From the NCBI RefSeq assembly GCF_000169435.1, contig NZ_AAYB01000005.1, forward strand, positions 62,001 to 126,000: a stretch of DNA of 64,000 bases, read 5' to 3'. The DNA comes from Roseobacter sp. CCS2. Its GTDB lineage: Bacteria; Pseudomonadota; Alphaproteobacteria; Rhodobacterales; Rhodobacteraceae. Under the pieces are notes generated by a model. The model did no database searches, had not been told where the DNA came from, and was given only the letters and a program-made list of their open reading frames with translations. The translations under genes and the position numbers were made by a program. Positions within the stretch are counted from its first letter, which is position 1; each line of letters starts with the position of its first letter. This document shows positions 8,617-15,271 of this stretch, in pieces.

Positions 8617-9364
8617 TCTTTTTGATCGAGAACTTTGGATTATCGGAGAGAAGAAGCAGTTAGATGTTTCGGCAATCTGGTCGCAGTTTCAGTACATGGG
8701 GCTTCCAAACGATATGTCAGTTTCTTTTCGGTCTTCCAAAATCAACCGAGCTTCGATCAAAGTAACAAAAATCGAAGAGATCATTGATGGTGCCCATGTG
8801 CAATCGTTTGAAATTGAAGGAGATGGCTGCAGTTTTATGTATGGTCAAGATGGCGGCCACAATTATGATAGCGTATTCATAAACGCAAAATCAGCCATCC
8901 TGAATTCTAGCTTTTGTGACGAACTCTTAAACATGACAATCGCAGGTGATCCAAGCTTCACACAGGCTCATCTCTTTGATGCAAACTACCAACATTTGCA
9001 GAATATCTTTGACCCGCTACAGTTCAAAGCACTTGGACTTTCAATGGATGATTTGCCTATGAAATCGAACGGATTACCGTTCCCACTAGAGCAGAAAATC
9101 GTCGATACGAGCCAAAACCCGGGCCGATTTATTTTGGGACAAGGGTACGTGGAAGTAGCGGCAGCAGCGATGTGGTTTGGAGCTGGGTTTTGGGAAAAGG
9201 TCAATAACACAGCGCAAAAGGTCGTTGACCTGCTTCCAGCAGATGTAAAGCTTACAAAAGAGGTTTGCTGGAAGCTGAGCGCTGGTACTGACCTCTTCAC
9301 TGATCAAACCACAGCCAAAGTGCAGGATGGCATCCGACAGGCTTTATTTGGGCGGATTATGTAA
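8606..9364 (+). CDS. Probable immunity protein for the nuclease-like toxin
   Basis: A 252-residue soluble protein starting 11 nt inside the preceding toxin gene, implying translational coupling. No signal peptide. It is larger than most immunity proteins (100-180 residues) and may have two parts: an N-terminal beta-rich segment to about residue 110 and a C-terminal helical segment. I recognise no family. Base composition is AT-rich like the other cassette genes. The immunity role rests on gene order only; a second effector or chaperone role cannot be excluded. Confidence 0.6.
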   Translation: MNSDLFDRELWIIGEKKQLDVSAIWSQFQYMGLPNDMSVSFRSSKINRASIKVTKIEEIIDGAHVQSFEIEGDGCSFMYGQDGGHNYDSVFINAKSAILNSSFCDELLNMTIAGDPSFTQAHLFDANYQHLQNIFDPLQFKALGLSMDDLPMKSNGLPFPLEQKIVDTSQNPGRFILGQGYVEVAAAAMWFGAGFWEKVNNTAQKVVDLLPADVKLTKEVCWKLSAGTDLFTDQTTAKVQDGIRQALFGRIM

Positions 9365-9370
9365 AGCTAA

Positions 9371-9475
9371 TCACCGCTCCAAATTCTCGACCACGCACCC
9401 AATATCCAACTGAACGCTAACCTGTTCGACAATTCCTTCTAGCTCTTCGTAAGCGTGGTTTAGGTTTACCGCGTA
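9371..9475 (-). pseudogene. Tail fragment of an unknown minus-strand gene, copy 2
   Basis: Minus-strand reading gives YAVNLNHAYEELEGIVEQ... ending NLER-stop, homologous over 34 residues to the fragment at 7762-7866. Upstream of the shared tyrosine the two diverge at once (FGKSY versus CTRRY), so the similarity ends sharply. It lies 6 nt after the stop of the second orphan immunity gene, the same position as copy 1. Confidence 0.5.
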
Positions 9476-9496
9476 ACGGCGGGTACAGTCAGTGGT

Positions 9497-10101
9497 GTGG
9501 GTGCCCTACCGAACGCCGCACGCAACTTTGGCGGGCTCTTGAGCCGATCACGCGGGGGTGTTCTGGATGTTCCGGATACTGCGGCATTGCCCGATGGCTA
9601 CAGATTATTAGATGATAGTGTTGGAGTTGCTCGTCCAACATTGACGGGCGGCAATCGCTGGGGGCTTGATACCGATGGTGTTGCAGTAATTCAAAGGCCA
9701 GACGGCACTTTTGCGCGGACGCAAACCGATATCTACAATATTGTTTTGCCGTCGGCTCCTAATAGTGGATGATTTAGTGGAATTAGGGCACGAAACGCTG
9801 ATGAAGCGCAGTTCCTTCGCAATGTGGACGCAACATTTGGCGAAAGCACTACTTGGACAAGTGTAACTCGTCATAGGGACGAGTTGGTTGTGCAGCGTTC
9901 GGATATGGGACTGTGGAATCGATTGCACAATCAAAAAAGAACGCGTTAGACGAACAAAAGAATTCTCGAAATGTATGGGAATAAGTCGTTGCTATTGTCC
10001 AACATCGACAACGCTCAGCCGTGCGGTATGGTCTAAGAACGGGGGATATTCGGGGAACAAAAGAAATTTACGCAGCATATCTTTTTGATTTCCTGACATA
10101 A
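9497..10101 (+). pseudogene. Decayed third toxin (and possibly immunity) cassette
   Basis: An open frame from about 9497 (it is open upstream too, with no clear start or signal peptide) reads GALPNAARNFGGLL..., like a pre-toxin joint of a CdiA-type protein, and a TGA stops it at 9770-9772. The same frame continues after the TGA with protein-like sequence (FSGIRARNADEAQFL...) to TAG at 9947-9949, so one nonsense change may have split it. Further on, 9985-10101 reads AVRYGLRTGDIRGTKEIY...DFLT in another frame, a frameshifted remnant. I read the whole stretch as a decayed CT cassette. A short functional peptide from 9497-9772 is possible but unlikely. Confidence 0.5.
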
Positions 10102-10112
10102 ATCAAGACAAA

Positions 10113-10199
10113 TGGTGCCCAGGAGAGGACTCGAACCTCCACGTCCATACAGACACCAGCACCTGAAGCTGGCGCGTCTACCAATTCCGCCACCTGGGC
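10113..10199 (-). tRNA. tRNA-Leu (CAG)
   Basis: On the minus strand a class II tRNA of 87 nt folds with acceptor GCCCAGG/CCTGGGC, discriminator A and encoded CCA. The anticodon loop is TTCAGGT, giving anticodon CAG. It has a long variable arm and a standard T-arm GGTTCGAGTCC. Its 3' end faces the toxin array at 1-10101, the usual orientation for a tRNA-linked island boundary, but I see no integrase and no second copy of the tRNA 3' end. Confidence 0.95.
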
Positions 10200-10358
10200 A
10201 GGTCACGTGTGCCGCGATTTACGCGCCGTTCCCCGCTGTGTCAACGCGATTCGAGGACAAAAAGCCGATGGTGGTTTAATTCAGGGTCATTGCGCCTTGT
10301 CTTAATGTGGCGCAGAGGGGTAAACCCGGACCCAGCTACTTATCCAAAGGCTTCAGCG

Positions 10359-11339
10359 ATGTCTCAGCTTGTCACCATTTTTGGCGGTTCCGGTTTTGTC
10401 GGGCGTTATATTGCCCGTCGCATGGCAAAAGAGGGATGGCGCGTCCGCGTCGCTGTTCGCAACGTCAATGAGGCAATGTTCGTCCGCCCTTACGGTGTGG
10501 TGGGCCAGGTTGAGCCTGTTTTTTGTAATATCCGCGACGACGCAAGCGTTGAGGCCGTGATCAACGGTGCTGATGCGGTTGTAAACTGTGTTGGTGTTCT
10601 GGATGAGGTGGGCAAGAACACGTTTTCAGCTGTGCAAACCGAAGGGCCTGCGCGTATCGCCCGGATCGCTGCGGCCCATGGTATTACCCGGATGGTCCAT
10701 ATTTCGGCTATCGGTGCAGATGCCGACGCAGCGAGTGAATATTCAAAAACCAAAGCCGCCGGTGAATCCGGCGTGTTACAGCATATGCCGGACGCGATGA
10801 TCCTGCGTCCGTCCATTATTTTTGGTCCTGAGGATCAATTCTTTAACCGCTTTGCCGGCATGTCCCGTTTGGGCCCTGTTCTGCCTGTGATTGGCGCTGA
10901 TACGCGGTTTCAGCCGGTCTATGTCGATGATGTCGCCGCTGCTGCCGTCAAGGGTGTGCTGGGCGAAGCTGAAGGCGGCGTATATGAATTGGGCGGTCCT
11001 GATGTGCATACGTTCCGCGAACTCATGCAGCTGATGCTGGATGTGATCCGCCGCCGTCGTTTGATCGTGAATACGCCGTTCTGGATGGCGCGCGTGATGG
11101 CGTTTGGTTTTGGTCTTGTACGGAAACTGTCATTTGGGTTGATCAAAGGCCCTGTGACCAAGGATCAGGTTATCAATCTGGCTGTTGACAATGTCGTCGC
11201 TGACGATGCGCGCAGCTTTGCCGCATTGGGCATGCAGCCCACCGCGATGGAGGCCGTTTTGCCTGATTATCTGTGGCGTTTCCGCCCGTCAGGCCAGTAC
11301 GACGCGATCAAAGAATCCGCCAAGAACCTTAAGACTTAA
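10359..11339 (+). CDS. NAD(P)H-binding protein, complex I NDUFA9 subunit family
   Basis: A 326-residue SDR-type (extended/atypical) protein with a Rossmann nucleotide motif right at the start (VTIFGGSGFVGRYIARRMA). Further NmrA/NDUFA9-like features are VNCVGVL around residue 85, YSKTKAAGE (active-site-like region) and LRPSIIFGPED. The alphaproteobacterial family is related to mitochondrial complex I subunit NDUFA9; a role in quinone or respiratory assembly is plausible but unproven. I use ATG 10359; the longer frame from 10209 begins beside the tRNA and has no protein-like N-terminus. The gene ends in a 4-nt convergent overlap with uppP. Confidence 0.85.
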   Translation: MSQLVTIFGGSGFVGRYIARRMAKEGWRVRVAVRNVNEAMFVRPYGVVGQVEPVFCNIRDDASVEAVINGADAVVNCVGVLDEVGKNTFSAVQTEGPARIARIAAAHGITRMVHISAIGADADAASEYSKTKAAGESGVLQHMPDAMILRPSIIFGPEDQFFNRFAGMSRLGPVLPVIGADTRFQPVYVDDVAAAAVKGVLGEAEGGVYELGGPDVHTFRELMQLMLDVIRRRRLIVNTPFWMARVMAFGFGLVRKLSFGLIKGPVTKDQVINLAVDNVVADDARSFAALGMQPTAMEAVLPDYLWRFRPSGQYDAIKESAKNLKT

Positions 11340-12139
11340 GTATAAGCGATCCACAGCAGGATGATGCCCAGCCCGATCCGGTAAATCACGTAAGGCGTGA
11401 AGCTGACGGATTTAAGCAAGCGCATCATCAGTGTCAGTGCAACCAATGCGGCGGCGAATGACATCCCGATAACGATCCCGATATCACGGATTTCACCGAT
11501 GTCGCCGGTGCTGATCACATCCAGCCCAAGTAATGCCGCTGAGGCGATGATCGTCGGGATCGACATCAGCATGGCCAGCTTGGCTGCGTCTGTGCGGGTA
11601 TAACCCAACATCCGCCCGGCAGTGATTGTGATGCCTGATCGTGATGTGCCGGGGATTAGCGCGACTGCCTGCCAGAGCCCCATTTGAAAGGCGTCTTTCA
11701 ATGACCATTGCGGCGCTGTCTTTTCCGTCGTCCCCTTCTGATCTGCCCAATACAGCAAGATCCCAAAGATGATCATCGCCCAGCCAATAACAGCAATTCC
11801 ACGCATCGCGTCTGACAGGCCGGTAACCTTCAGGATCAGCCCTACAATGATCACAGGCACCGTTGCGATGATCAGGCAAAGTGCCAGAAACGCGCCTTTT
11901 GTGTCGATCTTGCCGCGTATCAGGCGCAAGCTGCCGCCAAGGGCAAGTTTAACGTCCGACCAGAAGTATAAGATCACCGCGGCCAACGTGCCCACATGGG
12001 CCGCGACATCAATCACTTGTCCTTGGTCGTCCATACCTGACAAGGACGGCAAAAGGATCAGGTGCCCGGATGAAGACACAGGCAGGAATTCGGTGATCCC
12101 TTGGATCAGTGCGATAAGTAGCAGATGAAATGTCGTCAT
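11336..12139 (-). CDS. uppP: Undecaprenyl-diphosphatase (BacA/UppP)
   Basis: A 267-residue polytopic inner-membrane enzyme that dephosphorylates undecaprenyl pyrophosphate to recycle the lipid carrier for peptidoglycan and other envelope glycans; it also confers some bacitracin tolerance. Family motifs are clear: ALIQGITEFLPVSSSGHL at the N-terminus and PGTSRSG in the middle, with about eight hydrophobic segments. Full family length. It is divergent from gltD, with a 216-bp control region between them, and convergent with the oxidoreductase gene. Confidence 0.95.
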   Translation of the reverse strand: MTTFHLLLIALIQGITEFLPVSSSGHLILLPSLSGMDDQGQVIDVAAHVGTLAAVILYFWSDVKLALGGSLRLIRGKIDTKGAFLALCLIIATVPVIIVGLILKVTGLSDAMRGIAVIGWAMIIFGILLYWADQKGTTEKTAPQWSLKDAFQMGLWQAVALIPGTSRSGITITAGRMLGYTRTDAAKLAMLMSIPTIIASAALLGLDVISTGDIGEIRDIGIVIGMSFAAALVALTLMMRLLKSVSFTPYVIYRIGLGIILLWIAYT

Positions 12140-12200
12140 TGATCCGGTCTTTGATTCGTCAGATGCAAACTAACCTGCCTGAATTTAGGTGAAAGAGCGG

Positions 12201-12282
12201 ATATAGGTCGCATACCGGACCTATATTTTAATATTTCCCAGCCACTTTCTTGTTCGAGAGTGAATTTTCTCACATATAGGTC
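12201..12282. promoter_or_regulatory. Candidate operator: three ATATAGGTC boxes upstream of gltD
   Basis: In the uppP-gltD divergent region an inverted repeat is visible: ATATAGGTC (12201-12209), 8-nt spacer, GACCTATAT (12218-12226). A third copy, ATATAGGTC, lies at 12274-12282 in direct orientation, 73 bp from the first. The perfect 9-bp arms make chance unlikely. The binding regulator is unknown; it does not look like the NtrC consensus. Confidence 0.5.
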
Positions 12283-12355
12283 AGTACTACTGCCTTTTCA
12301 TTTGCGGATCACCGTCATAAAAGACATTTCGCTCTTGAATATGGGAGGTTCGCCG

Positions 12356-13783
12356 ATGGCTGGCCAGAAGATGTTGAAGTTCACCAAGGTTGAACGGGAT
12401 ATGCCCGAAAAGCGCCCGCCGAACCTACGCAAAGAAGACTTCGGCGAGATTTATGCAGAGTACGCCCGCGACAAGGCCGCCGAGCAAGCCAGTCGGTGCA
12501 GCCAGTGTGGTGTGCCTTACTGCCAGACCCACTGTCCATTGCACAATAACATCCCTGACTGGCTGCGCCTGACCGCCGAAGGCCGGTTGGAAGAAGCGTA
12601 TGAGATTTCGCAGGCCACCAACACGTTCCCCGAAATTTGCGGCCGTATCTGCCCGCAGGACCGCCTGTGCGAAGGCAACTGCGTGATCGAACAATCCGGT
12701 CATGGCACGGTGACCATCGGTTCGGTCGAGAAGTACATCACCGATACTGCGTTTGAAGAAGGATGGGTCAAGCCGATCCGCCCGCATGCCGAACGCAGCG
12801 AAAGCGTAGGTATCATAGGCGCGGGCCCCGGTGGTTTGGCCGCTGCTGACATGCTGCGCCGTCAGGGTGTGCAGGTCACCGTTTATGACCGCTACGATCG
12901 TGGGGGCGGTTTGCTGACCTATGGTATCCCCGGATTTAAGCTGGAAAAAGACATCGTCATGCAACGCATGGCGCAGCTGGAAGACGGCGGTGTGCAGTTT
13001 GTTTTGAATTGTAACGTTGGTGAGGACCTGTCGTTTGATGCTATTCGTGGCAAGCATGATGCGGTGCTGATCGCGACAGGCGTCTATAAAACACGTGATT
13101 TGCCCGACTCTGGCGCGGATGGCATCGTTGACGCGATTGATTTCCTGACTGCCAGTAACCGCAAAAGCTTTGGCGATGATGTGCCGGAATTTGACAGTGG
13201 TGAATTGAACGCCGAAGGCAAGCGCATCGTTGTTATTGGCGGTGGTGATACCGCGATGGATTGTGTCCGTACTGCCGTGCGCCAAGGTGCCGAAAGCGTC
13301 AAATGCCTGTACCGCCGTGATCGCGCGAATATGCCCGGGTCGCAGCGTGAAGTGCAGAATGCCGAAGAAGAGGGCGTTGAATTTGTTTGGTTGTCTGCGC
13401 CCAATGGTTTCGAGGGTGACGCTGTCACTGGCGTAAAAGTGCAGAAGATGCGTCTTGGCGCGCCTGATGCCACAGGCCGGCAGGCACCTGAGCTGATTGA
13501 AGGGTCCGACTATGTCGAAGGTGCGGATATCGTGATCAAGGCGCTGGGTTTTGAACCCGAAGACCTGCCAAAGCTGTGGGGCGTTGATGGGTTGGAAGTG
13601 ACCCGTTGGGGAACCGTAAAAGCCGATTTTAACACAGGTGCCACCAACCTAGAGGGTGTCTATGCCGCAGGTGATATTGTGCGCGGTGCGTCGCTTGTTG
13701 TTTGGGCTATTCGCGATGGGCGTGACGCGGCGACGGCAATGCTGGAATACTTGGGGCAGGCCGCCGATGTGGCTGCTGAATAA
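12356..13783 (+). CDS. gltD: Glutamate synthase (NADPH) small subunit
   Basis: A 475-residue beta subunit of GOGAT. It takes electrons from NADPH through FAD and Fe-S clusters to the large subunit for glutamate synthesis in ammonium assimilation. The N-terminal cysteine clusters are present (CSQCGVPYCQTHC and CGRICPQDRLCEGNC, about residues 45-105), then the FAD motif GAGPGG and the NADPH motif GGGDTAMD. ATG 12356 has a strong Shine-Dalgarno (GGGAGG) and gives the standard N-terminus; the frame opening at 12260 is not used. gltB lies 1.5 kb downstream on the same strand, with two secreted-protein genes in between. Confidence 0.96.
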   Translation: MAGQKMLKFTKVERDMPEKRPPNLRKEDFGEIYAEYARDKAAEQASRCSQCGVPYCQTHCPLHNNIPDWLRLTAEGRLEEAYEISQATNTFPEICGRICPQDRLCEGNCVIEQSGHGTVTIGSVEKYITDTAFEEGWVKPIRPHAERSESVGIIGAGPGGLAAADMLRRQGVQVTVYDRYDRGGGLLTYGIPGFKLEKDIVMQRMAQLEDGGVQFVLNCNVGEDLSFDAIRGKHDAVLIATGVYKTRDLPDSGADGIVDAIDFLTASNRKSFGDDVPEFDSGELNAEGKRIVVIGGGDTAMDCVRTAVRQGAESVKCLYRRDRANMPGSQREVQNAEEEGVEFVWLSAPNGFEGDAVTGVKVQKMRLGAPDATGRQAPELIEGSDYVEGADIVIKALGFEPEDLPKLWGVDGLEVTRWGTVKADFNTGATNLEGVYAAGDIVRGASLVVWAIRDGRDAATAMLEYLGQAADVAAE

Positions 13784-13797
13784 CGCCAGATATGGTC

Positions 13798-13828
13798 GTA
13801 CAGATTGCGTACACATCCTGTACGTACA
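13798..13828. promoter_or_regulatory. Phased GTAC elements before the secreted-protein pair
   Basis: GTAC occurs at 13798, 13809 and 13820, an exact 11-bp spacing (one helical turn). A further GTAC at 13824 makes the palindrome TGTACGTACA (13819-13828). The cluster sits between the gltD stop and the start at 13885. Such same-face phasing suggests a protein-binding site; the regulator is unknown. Confidence 0.35.
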
Positions 13829-13884
13829 CGCCGCCATACAGATGAATTGAGTAGGTCATACTGACTGACCCGGAAGGTAAAGAA

Positions 13885-14556
13885 ATGATGAAGCCTTGGA
13901 TGATCCTGACCGCCTTGGTTGCGGCCACACCTGCCACCGCTCAGCAAAGCTTTGCCGCGCCAGAAGGATGCGAGGCAGTTCTGACTGTTCAATATAAGGG
14001 CTGCGTCATGACGAATGTCTGGCGCTGTGAAGCTGATGATCCGGGTGATCAGTGGATCGCGCTTTTGACGCAGGCCGGTGTTTTCAGCGTGCAAAAAGTC
14101 GATGCAGAGTTTCAGTGGGTCGAGGCCTATAAAGTCACTGGCAATCAACGTCTGATCACACCTGCCGATGATCCTGCGTCGCTGACCACACTTTTCGACA
14201 CCCAGATTGATACATGGGATTTCACCCTTGAAACTGATGAAGGGACTGAACGGAATGTGGGCTATGATCTGCTGACTGGCGAAACCACGGAAATTGATGG
14301 CGAGGTGCTGTTGAACACTGAATTTCAGGGTCGCACCATTGATGGTGAAGGCAATGAAATTGACGCCAGTAATGGCCGCCAATTTGTAAGCGAAAAGCAT
14401 CGCTTGTTCTTTTTTGGCGAAAGCTGGCCGCAGGATAACCCCGAACAGATCATTGATATGTCCCCGGTAGAGTTTATTTATCCCGATGAACCGGGCTTTT
14501 TCGCGGATTTGCCGAAGTATGAGTGCAATGAAATCGACGCGGGGTTTCAGCCATGA
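13885..14556 (+). CDS. Secreted hypothetical protein, paralogue 1
   Basis: A 223-residue protein with a signal peptide (MMKPWMILTALVAATPATA, then QQSF). The mature part starts with a Cys-containing motif (PEGCEAVLTVQYKGCVMTNVWRC) and is acidic and beta-rich, ending with EFIYPDEPGFF. It is clearly paralogous to the next gene: same Cys spacing near the N-terminus and the same YPGEPGF-type end. No known domain recognised. Both lie between gltD and gltB on the same strand, and the two overlap by 4 nt (ATGA). Probably periplasmic; function unknown. Confidence 0.75.
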   Translation: MMKPWMILTALVAATPATAQQSFAAPEGCEAVLTVQYKGCVMTNVWRCEADDPGDQWIALLTQAGVFSVQKVDAEFQWVEAYKVTGNQRLITPADDPASLTTLFDTQIDTWDFTLETDEGTERNVGYDLLTGETTEIDGEVLLNTEFQGRTIDGEGNEIDASNGRQFVSEKHRLFFFGESWPQDNPEQIIDMSPVEFIYPDEPGFFADLPKYECNEIDAGFQP

Positions 14557-15215
14557 GAACAGCACTTGCCCTGATCTGTTTCGCCGCCCCCGCTGCGGCG
14601 CAAGAGACGTTCGTACTGCCTGCAGGCTGTGATGCTTTTTTGACAGTGCAAAGTGAAAGCTGTCAGGTGGATCACCACTTTACATGCCAGGGTGATCCTG
14701 ATGGGCACCAGCGCCGCGTCAGCCTTGATGAGGAAGGCGTGACCTATGCCGGCGTGATTGATCGCGAAACCCAGTGGATCAGCAGTTTTCATGTGCGCAG
14801 CGGGCATCGCGAACAGTTGGAAAGTGATCCTGCTGAACCTGCGTCCATTTCTGACCTGATCGAGACTGGGTTGGACGACTATGATTTCCGCACGTTTTCT
14901 GACGAGATCGGGACGACCCGCTATGTCGGCCAAGACACATTGACGGGTCGCGAGATTACCATTGATGGGGTCACGCTGGCCGAAACCACCTATGACATCA
15001 CCGCACTTGATGAGGCTGGCAATGAGGTCTGGTCGTCCAAAGGCAACGAATTCATCAGCCGCAACTGGCGCATGTTCATCGCCGGTACAGGCGTGGTGAC
15101 AACGTCCAACGGTGAATTTGAGCAAAGCAATCGCCCGGTCGAGTTTATCTATCCCGGTGAGCCGGGTTTCTTAAGCAGCAGCCCGAAACACGGTTGCGGC
15201 GTCGCAATCTCTTAA
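14553..15215 (+). CDS. Secreted hypothetical protein, paralogue 2
   Basis: A 220-residue exported protein (signal peptide MRTALALICFAAPAAA, then QETF). The mature start (PAGCDAFLTVQSESCQVDHHFTC), the RQ/TQW-type core and the EFIYPGEPGF end match the preceding protein, so this is a tandem duplication that has diverged strongly. It starts within the stop of paralogue 1 (ATGA overlap), showing translational coupling. gltB follows 56 nt later, so this pair is probably transcribed with the GOGAT genes. No function assigned. Confidence 0.75.
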   Translation: MRTALALICFAAPAAAQETFVLPAGCDAFLTVQSESCQVDHHFTCQGDPDGHQRRVSLDEEGVTYAGVIDRETQWISSFHVRSGHREQLESDPAEPASISDLIETGLDDYDFRTFSDEIGTTRYVGQDTLTGREITIDGVTLAETTYDITALDEAGNEVWSSKGNEFISRNWRMFIAGTGVVTTSNGEFEQSNRPVEFIYPGEPGFLSSSPKHGCGVAIS

Positions 15216-15271
15216 GAACAGAAATGCAAGTCCATCCCCCTGTGATGGCCCCGCCTACGAAAGGACATAAC

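Noticed and set aside
9888..10088. 66-codon plus-strand frame before the tRNA
   Set aside because: Runs across frameshifted remnants, no Shine-Dalgarno; other frames look more protein-like.
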